Origin: Anaerolineae bacterium
Lineage (GTDB): Bacteria; Chloroflexota; Anaerolineae; B4-G1; SLSP01
Direction: 5' to 3'
DNA: 5,916 nt
Assembly: GCA_018055515.1 (NCBI GenBank)
Contig: JAGPHL010000023.1
Coordinates: 14,671 to 20,586 of the forward strand
Both the position numbers and the translations under genes were made by a program. Shown one piece after another: positions 1-5,916 of this stretch (position 1 is its first letter; each line of letters begins with the position of its first letter). Under the pieces are notes generated by a model. The model saw only the letters and a list, made by a program, of their open reading frames with translations, was not told where the DNA came from and searched no databases.

Positions 1-2
1 CG

Positions 3-230
3 CCGACCGTCACTCCTGCTCCTACGGACACGCCATCGCCGCAGCCACCTGCGACGGAGGAGCCGGCGGTCGTCCTCACCCCGACCGTCACAGCGACGGC
101 GGTGGCTGCTGAGGGGCAGGCGGCGGGGAGCGGGATGACGCCTTTCCTTATTGGCGGGGGCGCGCTGATGATTTTGGGGGTCGCCTTGTTCATCGTGGCC
201 CGTCGGCGGCGGGGGTCTGCCGCGGGATGA
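3..230 (+). CDS. C-terminal end of a membrane-anchored surface protein with Thr/Pro-rich stalk (5' partial)
   Basis: Only the last 75 codons are in the window; the reading frame is open from base 3 and ends at TGA 228-230. The first ~35 residues are a low-complexity Pro/Thr/Ala linker (PTVTPAPTDTPSPQPP, later VLTPTVTATAV) of the kind found as wall- or envelope-spanning stalks. Next come a Gly/Ser hinge and one hydrophobic segment of about 20 residues (FLIGGGALMILGVALFIVA), followed at once by RRRR and a short tail. That order is a C-terminal stop-transfer anchor, leaving the missing N-terminal part outside the cell. I see no LPXTG sortase motif before the helix, so the protein is probably membrane-held rather than covalently attached to a wall. 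The stalk style is common in Chloroflexota. The function of the extracellular part is unknown because it lies off the window. Confidence 0.8.
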   Translation, partial: PTVTPAPTDTPSPQPPATEEPAVVLTPTVTATAVAAEGQAAGSGMTPFLIGGGALMILGVALFIVARRRRGSAAG

Positions 231-424
231 GCTGCTGTCGGCAGGTGGTTGTTGCTCATGAGGCCACCCGTATTTAGGGGCTCTGTCGCTTTCCAGATCG
301 TAACGCTTCATGTTACCTCGTGGATCTTCATTCTCCTTGTCGGGTAGGATCTCCCGGCTGAGCGACGTATGTTTTCATTTCTCCTCTAGCGGCAGCGCTT
401 TCTGATTCCGATGATGTTTATTTT

Positions 425-431
425 GGGGGAG
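425..431 (+). promoter_or_regulatory. Ribosome binding site for the TTG-started membrane glycosyltransferase gene
   Basis: GGGGGAG lies 8 bases before the TTG at 440. It supports that codon as the start: between the upstream in-frame stop at 359-361 and base 440 there is no ATG, GTG or TTG in this frame. Confidence 0.6.
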
Positions 432-439
432 CTGGCTCT

Positions 440-1960
440 TTGCGGTTGAAAATTCAGAGGGCGTGGTCTTCTTTACGCCGTTCAGATTTTTTCCTGGTCC
501 TGATTGTGACAGGTTTGGCCTACGGGCTGTACTGGTCTACGGTGGCCCCGACTGTCTTGTGGGGCGATGATGGACATTTACAGCTGAATGCGGTGCAAGG
601 GCTCATTCAGGGCAGCGCGGGAAGTCATCCTTTGTGGGTGTGGGTCGCCCATCAGTTCGTGCGCTTCCTGGACGGCGACATTGCCCGGCGGGTGAATCTG
701 GTCTCCAGCGTGTTCGGGGCGTTCACGGTGGGGCTGTTGTTTGCCTTGCTGCGGGAACTGGGACTCGAGCGTCTGGCGAGTTTCCTGACGGTCGTGGCCT
801 TCGCCGTCTCGCACACGTTTTGGCAACATGCGGTCCGGGCCGAGGTGTACACCATGACGCTGGCGGTGATGGTGCTGTTGGCGTGGTTAGGCGTGAAGTG
901 GTTTCATACTTCCAGGCCCTGGATTCTGATCGCGGCGGCTTTTGTGCTGGGTCTGGGGCTGTCTGTACATTTGCTGATCGGCCTGTATGTACCGGCGTTG
1001 CTGTGGCTGATAGGACGTCGGCGTCCGCACTGGCGCACCTTGTTGGGAGCCGGCGCGGCTTTGGGGGTGGGGGTGGCGCCCCTGGCGTTGCTGCTGGCGC
1101 GGGATGCGGCGACCTTACAGCTGCAAGGGCCGGAAATCGTGCGCTGGGCGTTGTTCTCATTTGAGAATTATGATTTCAGCGGGGCGATGTTTGATTTCTC
1201 GCTGCGTTGGCTGGCGGATGATGCCTTTCAATGGGTGTTCTTCCTGGGTTTTCAGTTCGTGGGGCTGGCCGGCGTTTGTGGCCTTGTGGGGCTGTGGCGG
1301 GTGTGGCGGCGCCTCGACGTGGCTGAATCTGTCTATGTGGCGTTGCTCTACGCGGCGGTTTTGGTGTTCGCGTTTGCCTATCGCGTGGGGGATCGTTACG
1401 TGTTCTACCTGCCGAGTTATGTGCCTTTTGCGGTCTGGATGGCGGTAGGCTTCGAGGCGTTGCTGGAGTGGTTGCAGCGCCAGCTCGCGCCATCGCCGCG
1501 ACGGTGGATAGCCTATGGCCTGGTGGCCGCGGCGGTCGTTTGGGTTCCGGTGGGGACCTATCGGCTCGCGCCGGAGCTGGTCGAGCGCGGTTTCAGCTTC
1601 CGCGACGGGGTGCATGTGCCTGGCCCTGCCGGTAAGACATTTTTTCTGTGGCCGGCCAAGAATGGGTATACCGATCCACGGGAGTATGCCGAAGAGGTTT
1701 TGCAGGCGACTCCGCCTGATGCCGTGTTGTTGGTGGAGCCGATTTTAGCCTCGCCGGTGCGTTTTCTGCAATACGTGGAGGGGATACGCCAGGACGTGGA
1801 GGTGCGCTATTGTTGTTGGGACATCGAGCAGATGCTCGCAGAAAGGGGGACGCGCCCTTTTGCGGCCGCGGTGATGGATATCAACGTCTATGCGGCAGAT
1901 TGGCTGCAGGACCATGCCATCCAGCCCTTGGGGAATATCTGGCTTATCGGCGATAAATGA
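440..1960 (+). CDS. DUF2723 / TMEM260-like GT-C family membrane glycosyltransferase
   Basis: A 506-residue polytopic membrane protein with roughly ten hydrophobic segments (about 16-35, 86-104, 113-127, 138-153, 160-191, 200-220, 264-287, 297-315, 325-346, 357-374). The pattern matches the DUF2723 family, which is related to protein O-mannosyltransferases. After the first helix comes 'APTVLWGDDGHLQ' with acidic pair D43/D44, where GT-C enzymes carry the catalytic and metal-binding acids. Then come HPLWVW (63-68), 'RRVNLVSSVFGA' (83-94), 'FWQHAVRAEVYTM' (127-139, E135) and 'SVHLLIGLY'. The tail has 'PDAVLLVE...RFLQYVEGIRQDV', typical of the family's soluble C-terminal part. By family knowledge it should transfer sugar from a polyprenyl-phosphate donor to an acceptor outside the membrane; donor and acceptor are unknown. 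It is shorter than many bacterial members. The start is TTG with a good ribosome site. It is followed after 20 bases by the hydrolase gene, probably in one operon. Family assignment is fairly secure; substrate is not. Confidence 0.82.
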   Translation: MRLKIQRAWSSLRRSDFFLVLIVTGLAYGLYWSTVAPTVLWGDDGHLQLNAVQGLIQGSAGSHPLWVWVAHQFVRFLDGDIARRVNLVSSVFGAFTVGLLFALLRELGLERLASFLTVVAFAVSHTFWQHAVRAEVYTMTLAVMVLLAWLGVKWFHTSRPWILIAAAFVLGLGLSVHLLIGLYVPALLWLIGRRRPHWRTLLGAGAALGVGVAPLALLLARDAATLQLQGPEIVRWALFSFENYDFSGAMFDFSLRWLADDAFQWVFFLGFQFVGLAGVCGLVGLWRVWRRLDVAESVYVALLYAAVLVFAFAYRVGDRYVFYLPSYVPFAVWMAVGFEALLEWLQRQLAPSPRRWIAYGLVAAAVVWVPVGTYRLAPELVERGFSFRDGVHVPGPAGKTFFLWPAKNGYTDPREYAEEVLQATPPDAVLLVEPILASPVRFLQYVEGIRQDVEVRYCCWDIEQMLAERGTRPFAAAVMDINVYAADWLQDHAIQPLGNIWLIGDK

Positions 1961-1962
1961 TC

Positions 1963-1970
1963 AGGAGGAG
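1963..1970 (+). promoter_or_regulatory. Strong Shine-Dalgarno that sets the hydrolase start at 1981
   Basis: AGGAGGAG is an almost ideal anti-16S match, 10 bases before ATG 1981. An earlier in-frame ATG at 1957 overlaps the preceding stop codon (ATGA) and lies upstream of this site, so it cannot use it. The protein should therefore start MWRNKILKRV, which also gives a cleaner signal peptide. Confidence 0.75.
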
Positions 1971-1980
1971 ACATTGTTTC

Positions 1981-3240
1981 ATGTGGCGCAATAAGATCTT
2001 GAAGCGTGTGACAGGTATACTGGCGTTAATGCTGGTAGTTGTGGGATTGGTGGCAGCGGCGCCGCGACACCTTACCGTGGCGCTGCCGCAGGTGCAGGAG
2101 CCTGCGCCGTTGGATGGCGCTCAGGATGTCGCGGTTGTGTCGGCCGGGAACATGCTCCCGCGCGCCTATTTGCCGTTGGTGTTCCGTGACTATGGGCCGC
2201 GCAGCTCGCGGCTGGGATATTGCGCTTTGTCGCCCAATATTTCAAACTATGCGGATGTGGGCAAGCTCGCAGCGGGATGGTACGTGCGCTTTGAGGCCAA
2301 GTCGGATGTGCCGCGGCCGCGGGGCATGGACTATGTGCAGGTCGTCCGTCTGCATCAGAAGACTACCTGTTGGCCGACCCGGACCCGCGACCGGACGAAG
2401 TGCCCGTATGTCAATCCCCCCGATTACGTCATTACTTCGCCTGCTTCCGCTACTACCAGGCGAGAAGAGGGGTTGGCGCAGCTGACGGCGATTGCGAACA
2501 CCAATCCGGGGATGTTGTGGCTCATCGGCAACGAGATGGATCGCCGGGATTGGGAGGGGGGAGGGCAGGACGAAATGCTGCCGGAGCTCTACGCGCGAGC
2601 CTATCATGAAATCCGCGATGCGATCAAGGCGGGAGATCCTACGGCTCAGGTTGGCATCGGCGGTATGGTCCAGGCGACTGACGCGCGATTGTATTACCTG
2701 ACCAAGGTCTGGGATGCATATCCCCGTCTTTATAATGGAGCGGACATGCCGGTGGATGTGTGGAATGTACACAACTTCATTTTCAAGGAACATTGTAATG
2801 ACTATGGGGCCGATATGCCCCCTGGGGACGCCCGCTGTGAAGGCACGCTGTATTCAGATGCCGATCACAACAACATGGTGATTTTCAATGCTCAGATTCG
2901 GGCATTTCGCCAGTGGATGAAGGATCACGGGCAGCAGCAAAAGCCGCTCATCGTTTCCGAATACGGCATTGTCTATCGTCATGCGGGGATGAACAGCCAG
3001 AGTCTGGTGCAGAGCTTCCTGACCAACACCTTCGATTATTTCATGAACACCAAGGATTGCAACCTGGGCTATGCCGCAGATCAGTGTCGCCTGGTGCAGC
3101 GGTGGGCCTGGTATAGCCTGGATGACAACAACCCGAATTTCAATTCGTTTGCATATTTGATTGATCCTACCACTGGACGGTTGACCGCAACGGGACAGAC
3201 GTTTATGGAATATGCCCAGCGATACCTGGATGTGCGCTAG
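1981..3240 (+). CDS. Exported clan GH-A (TIM-barrel) glycoside hydrolase-like protein
   Basis: A 419-residue protein (numbered from ATG 1981). Residues 1-28 form a signal peptide: MWRNKILKR, then a hydrophobic core (ILALMLVVVGLVAAA). A short linker holds 'YLPLVFRDYG' (63-72), a motif I associate with exported Chloroflexota proteins. The rest fits a (beta/alpha)8 hydrolase of clan GH-A: 'MLWLIGNEMDRRDW' has the Asn-Glu pair at the end of strand 4 (E185, candidate acid/base); 'VDVWNVHNF' has a strand-6 His (H264); 'PLIVSEYGI' has the strand-7 nucleophile (E327); 'RWAWYSLDD' fits strand 8. Both catalytic Glu residues are present, so it is probably active. The exact GH family (GH5, GH39, GH128-like or unclassified) and the substrate cannot be told by eye. 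Six Cys in the mature part could form disulfides. It follows the DUF2723 gene by 20 bases, and a hairpin lies 31 bases past its stop. Function in surface-glycan trimming is inference. Confidence 0.75.
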   Translation: MWRNKILKRVTGILALMLVVVGLVAAAPRHLTVALPQVQEPAPLDGAQDVAVVSAGNMLPRAYLPLVFRDYGPRSSRLGYCALSPNISNYADVGKLAAGWYVRFEAKSDVPRPRGMDYVQVVRLHQKTTCWPTRTRDRTKCPYVNPPDYVITSPASATTRREEGLAQLTAIANTNPGMLWLIGNEMDRRDWEGGGQDEMLPELYARAYHEIRDAIKAGDPTAQVGIGGMVQATDARLYYLTKVWDAYPRLYNGADMPVDVWNVHNFIFKEHCNDYGADMPPGDARCEGTLYSDADHNNMVIFNAQIRAFRQWMKDHGQQQKPLIVSEYGIVYRHAGMNSQSLVQSFLTNTFDYFMNTKDCNLGYAADQCRLVQRWAWYSLDDNNPNFNSFAYLIDPTTGRLTATGQTFMEYAQRYLDVR

Positions 3241-3268
3241 CTAGCTGACGGGCCTCTGCAGGAAAAGT

Positions 3269-3308
3269 ATGCAGACCGCGACAGGGATACCCCTGTCGCG
3301 GTCTGTGT
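3269..3308 (+). terminator. Perfect 15-bp hairpin ending the glycosyltransferase-hydrolase unit
   Basis: Arms 3272-3286 and 3291-3305 are perfectly complementary over 15 bp around a 4-base loop (ATAC). Two G-U pairs and one A-U pair extend the stem to 3269/3308. The downstream T run is short (TGTTTG), so termination on the + strand may be less than complete. On the - strand the sequence past the stem reads ACTTTTCC, so the hairpin could also work in that direction, though no minus-strand gene was found. Its position just after a stop and before a separate promoter supports a terminator role. Confidence 0.75.
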
Positions 3309-3349
3309 TTGAGACAGGTTTGAACTCCGGCTTTGTGACCTTTTTCCTA

Positions 3350-3377
3350 TTGCTCCCGCCCATTTTTAAGGTATAAT
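3350..3377 (+). promoter_or_regulatory. Candidate sigma70-type promoter for the unknown secreted protein
   Basis: TATAAT at 3372-3377 is a full consensus -10 box, in a short AT-rich patch that stands out from its surroundings. The best -35 is TTGCTC at 3350-3355 with a 16-base spacer, matching only three of six bases. Predicted transcription starts near 3384, giving a leader of about 45 bases. It sits between a terminator hairpin and a gene start, which raises its plausibility. Confidence 0.5.
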
Positions 3378-3429
3378 TAAAGTAAGAATTTGGCTATATT
3401 TCGGTTTAGAGGTGTGATTGAGGCGGAAG

Positions 3430-4896
3430 ATGGGACGGCGGGGCGGCGGTCGTGGAATAGCAGTGATGGTAGTCGTCGTGGCATTGTTGGCGAATGCCAT
3501 GCCCTTGCTGGCGATGGAGGAGAGCGGGGCGAAGTCCTCCGCAGCGGGCTTACTTCCGACGGCAACGGCGAGTGCAATAGATTGGTTGGAACCTCGCGGC
3601 TTGAGCATCGTAGACCTGGTGGGAATCGTCCCTGAAAATTACCTCGTTGGCAGCATCCTCTCTTACACTCCTGGCTATGGCATTCTCCGCTACAAATCTG
3701 GGCAACGGACCGGCGATACGGTGGTGATCACGGCGGATGTGTATCCCCGTTTCGTGGTTGACGGCAGCTGGACCGGCACGATGTTTGGGTGTCTTGGCCA
3801 GCCGGCGCGGATTGACCAGTTCGGTACCGTATCGCCGGCCTCGACGGTGCGAGTGTACAATGGCGCGGTCGAGGTCACCCGTCAGATAGATCTGTACACG
3901 TATGTGCCGGCCGGTTTGAACAAGCCGATCCGTAACCCGAAGGTATCGGAGTCGCAGAATCAATACCGTTATTGGGAAAGCGATCTGCTGCGGTCGCAGT
4001 TCACAGCGGACGGGGCCTTGGTGGTGCCGGCGAACATGGGGTGTGAGATCATCATGTCGAACAAGAATTATCGGCAGCTCACGGCCGTGTTCACCTTGCA
4101 GGCGCCGCAGGTCGTTTCTGTTGAGGTGCTGAGCGCTGAGACCTTCACCTTTCACAGCTACGTGGGAGTGGGATATGCCGGTCTCCTGACGCCACTGGTG
4201 AAGCAGCTGCGCGCTCGTTTTGGCGATCGGCATGAGCGTTTTGAGCTGCATGCCCCGGCGGAAGCGGATTACCTGTGGTTGAATTTCCCGCCCATGCCGG
4301 TAGACATGTACACGCAATTTCCGGGAAACCCGACCGGGAATGTGGATCGGCCCACCGGCGGCACTTACCGCATGGATACAGCCGAGGGGCTCTCGGTGGA
4401 TCATGTTTCTAGCATGGGGTTGCCGCTGCGGGGGCATTGGAAGGACATGGATCTGGCGGGCGGAACTGTCTATTTGCCGTACATGCGCGGGGCCAGTATG
4501 GCAGCGCCCGAGTATTTCGTGCCGGCGGGAGTGGCCTATAATCCCTGTATGATCCAGGGCAATTGCAGCCAGACTCTGCTGGATCAGATCTACAACACCC
4601 CCATGACCATGCAGGTGATGTATTTGAAGGTGGAACGTGTGGCGTGTCTGCAAATGGTTCCCTTGCGCATGGTGGGGCCTTCATGGGAACCGACCACGAT
4701 GGCAGCGACGGAGACTGAATCGCGTGAGGCCGTGCCCGAGAATGACGTCCGTGATGCGGCGGGGCCGTTTTCCTATTTTATCTTTCTGCCCATGACCGCG
4801 CGAAATTACTGTCAACTGCCGCCCGATTCGGCCTGCACAAATGGTCCGTGTGGTTGGATGACCACGGATGGGCGAATGGTGGACTTTGTCCCCTGA
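3430..4896 (+). CDS. Secreted protein of unknown function with eight cysteines and a C-terminal 'FLPM..RNY' motif
   Basis: I do not recognise this 488-residue protein. It begins with a basic stretch (GRRGGGRG) and a hydrophobic core (IAVMVVVVALLANAMPLLA), a clear signal peptide, cleaved probably near residue 28. No other membrane segment is evident, so it is predicted to be exported. The body is rich in beta-type stretches (TVVITADVYPRFVV, AVFTLQAPQVVSVEVL) and aromatic residues. It has eight Cys (121, 205, 373, 379, 406, 461, 469, 474), the last three in a tail after residue 449, suggesting disulfides. Two 'LP' motifs occur: 'VYLPYMRGAS' (347-356) and 'YFIFLPMTARNYC' (449-461), resembling the one in the preceding hydrolase. 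I chose ATG 3430, with GAGG six bases upstream; TTG 3418, directly after an in-frame TGA and with AGAGG at 3408-3412, would add four residues. It has its own promoter and terminator. Real coding is well supported by length, signal peptide and flanking signals. Confidence 0.78.
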   Translation: MGRRGGGRGIAVMVVVVALLANAMPLLAMEESGAKSSAAGLLPTATASAIDWLEPRGLSIVDLVGIVPENYLVGSILSYTPGYGILRYKSGQRTGDTVVITADVYPRFVVDGSWTGTMFGCLGQPARIDQFGTVSPASTVRVYNGAVEVTRQIDLYTYVPAGLNKPIRNPKVSESQNQYRYWESDLLRSQFTADGALVVPANMGCEIIMSNKNYRQLTAVFTLQAPQVVSVEVLSAETFTFHSYVGVGYAGLLTPLVKQLRARFGDRHERFELHAPAEADYLWLNFPPMPVDMYTQFPGNPTGNVDRPTGGTYRMDTAEGLSVDHVSSMGLPLRGHWKDMDLAGGTVYLPYMRGASMAAPEYFVPAGVAYNPCMIQGNCSQTLLDQIYNTPMTMQVMYLKVERVACLQMVPLRMVGPSWEPTTMAATETESREAVPENDVRDAAGPFSYFIFLPMTARNYCQLPPDSACTNGPCGWMTTDGRMVDFVP

Positions 4897-4916
4897 TATT
4901 TGGCCATTCACCTTGT

Positions 4917-4951
4917 ACGGCGCCCCATTTACGATGGGGCGCCGTTCTTTT
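4917..4951 (+). terminator. Rho-independent terminator after the unknown secreted protein
   Basis: A 12-bp GC-rich stem (4917-4928 paired with 4934-4945) with a five-base loop (TTACG) is followed by TCTTTTG. It lies 20 bases past the stop at 4894-4896. This is a standard intrinsic terminator layout and separates the gene from the ABC transporter gene downstream. Confidence 0.85.
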
Positions 4952-5062
4952 GTGGCAGTCTCCCGCGTCGCGCGGTTGCGTATTTCTGTATCTGTGTTAA
5001 GTTACGGACTGGCTTCTTGATGTCTGCCTTCAGGAAGAATGGGGCGAGAGTAGCATGATCCT

Positions 5063-5916
5063 ATGAACACAGCCATTCGTTTTGAGGATGTTTCCAAGCG
5101 CTTCGCGTTGCATCAACAGCGTTCGCGTTCCTTTCAAGAAGCGCTCATCCGGTTGGCTCCCTGGCGTCGTACAAATCAGAATGCCTCAGAGGAGTTTTGG
5201 GCGCTCCGGCATGTGAGTTTCGAGATTGAGACGGGGGAAACGGTGGGCCTTATCGGGCCCAATGGCGTGGGGAAAAGCACGGCCTTGAAGCTGGTGTCAC
5301 GCATCCTGGAGCCGACCTCTGGGCATATCGAGGTCCATGGACGGGTAGGGGCGCTGTTGGAACTCGGCGCGGGTTTTCATCCCGATCTCACCGGGCGGGA
5401 GAATGTCTATTTGAACGCTTCGATGATGGGGCTGAGCCGTCAGGAGGTGGACCGGCGCTTTGATGAGATAGTCGCTTTCTCCGAGCTTGAGCCCTTCATT
5501 GACGTGCCGGTGAAGCATTATTCTTCGGGGATGTACGTGCGACTGGGGTTTGCCGTGGCGGTGCACACGGATCCGGAGATTCTGCTGGTGGATGAGGTGC
5601 TTGCCGTTGGCGACGCGGCGTTCCAGCGGAAATGTTATGACCGGATTGATCAGCTGCGTGCCAATGGCGTGACTTTGCTGTTTGTGTCCCACAGCGCGGA
5701 GACGGTGCGTAGCCTGTGCAAACGGGCATTATGGCTGGATGCCGGGACTTTGGTGGCAGATGGCACTGCGGAATCGGTGGTCCAGCAATATACGGTGCAT
5801 AGTTGGGAAGCGGAAGAAGGGAAATTACCATCCCCTGATAATGTCAAGCGTTGGGGAACGGGTCGGGTGCAGATCACACGAGTGGAATTGTTAGATGGGG
5901 CGGGAAAGGAGAGGCA
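5063..5916 (+). CDS. wzt: Wzt-type ABC transporter ATP-binding protein for polysaccharide export (3' partial)
   Basis: The frame is open from ATG 5063 to the window edge (284 codons seen, no stop). It is an ABC ATPase of the O-antigen/teichoic-acid exporter type (Wzt/TagH). Walker A is GPNGVGKST (65-73). 'LLELGAGFHPDLTGREN' (98-114) is the family's Q-loop region. The signature is YSSGM (153-157) in place of LSGGQ, as usual in this family. Walker B is ILLVDE (173-178), the D-loop AVGD (181-184), and the switch His H210 lies in FVSH. Near residue 263 'RWGTGRVQITRVELLDG' begins what looks like a Wzt C-terminal domain, the beta-sandwich that in known Wzt proteins recognises the exported glycan. 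It would act at the inner face of the membrane with a Wzm/ABC-2 permease, not present upstream here. The ribosome site is weak (GGGGCGAGAG, 12 bases before ATG). An ATG at 5055 is in another frame and stops after three codons. Confidence 0.9.
   Translation, partial: MNTAIRFEDVSKRFALHQQRSRSFQEALIRLAPWRRTNQNASEEFWALRHVSFEIETGETVGLIGPNGVGKSTALKLVSRILEPTSGHIEVHGRVGALLELGAGFHPDLTGRENVYLNASMMGLSRQEVDRRFDEIVAFSELEPFIDVPVKHYSSGMYVRLGFAVAVHTDPEILLVDEVLAVGDAAFQRKCYDRIDQLRANGVTLLFVSHSAETVRSLCKRALWLDAGTLVADGTAESVVQQYTVHSWEAEEGKLPSPDNVKRWGTGRVQITRVELLDGAGKER

Noticed and set aside
3..91. Direct repeat of CCGACCGTCAC (3-13 and 81-91)
   Set aside because: It simply encodes the repeated PTVT tetrapeptide of the low-complexity stalk; no larger repeat unit or mobile-element signature is present.
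244..268. GGTGG...CCACC stem after the first gene as a terminator
   Set aside because: Five base pairs around a 15-base loop and no T-run following are too weak for an intrinsic terminator.
300..316. Inverted repeat GTAAC-N7-GTTAC as a possible operator
   Set aside because: The arms are only five bases, no promoter could be placed beside it, and such repeats are common by chance.
411..449. A 12-codon ORF (MMFILGELALCG) overlapping the TTG start at 440, possibly a leader peptide
   Set aside because: No Shine-Dalgarno precedes ATG 411, and the purine-rich site at 425-431 is better explained as the ribosome site for TTG 440.
3550..4653. A 367-codon open frame on the minus strand opposite the unknown secreted protein
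   Set aside because: It is very rich in His and Arg with no recognisable domain, signal peptide or ribosome site. The + strand frame has a signal peptide, promoter and terminator, so this is an antisense shadow.
4976..5003. TTGCGT (4976-4981) with TAAGTT (4998-5003) as a promoter for the wzt gene
   Set aside because: The 16-base spacing is acceptable but the -10 matches only three of six bases. A promoter is expected in this gap, yet this one is not convincing.

Overview
The window looks like chromosomal DNA from a member of the Chloroflexota (Anaerolineae/Caldilineae-like), probably an environmental or metagenomic lineage. The assignment is an inference from protein style: a Thr/Pro-rich 'PTVTP' linker before a C-terminal membrane anchor, 'YLPLV.R'-type motifs in exported proteins, moderately GC-rich coding sequence and a TTG start. 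All genes are on the + strand and the theme is the cell envelope and its glycans. No RNA genes, mobile elements, CRISPR arrays or long repeats were seen.

Layout: (1) 3-230 is the C-terminal end of a surface protein with a Thr/Pro-rich stalk, one membrane helix and an Arg-rich cytoplasmic tail. (2) A 209-base gap follows, holding no convincing terminator or promoter but one weak 29-codon ORF. (3) 440-1960 encodes a polytopic membrane protein of the DUF2723 / TMEM260-like GT-C glycosyltransferase type, starting at TTG. (4) After 20 bases containing a strong Shine-Dalgarno sequence, 1981-3240 encodes an exported protein with the two catalytic Glu sites of a clan GH-A glycoside hydrolase. A perfect 15-bp hairpin closes this two-gene unit. 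(5) An AT-rich patch with a consensus TATAAT box leads to 3430-4896, a secreted Cys-containing protein that I do not recognise, followed by a good intrinsic terminator; it appears to be its own transcription unit. (6) From 5063 to the window edge runs a Wzt-type ABC transporter ATPase, cut off just as its C-terminal glycan-recognition domain begins.

How they may work together (inference): the GT-C enzyme would transfer a lipid-linked sugar outside the membrane, the hydrolase would trim or remodel a surface glycan or glycoprotein, and the Wzt ATPase would power export of a lipid-linked polysaccharide. The exported protein at 3430-4896 sits between these genes and is the least explained element. 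Its location and its 'FLPM..RNY' motif suggest an envelope role, but no function can be assigned from sequence alone.
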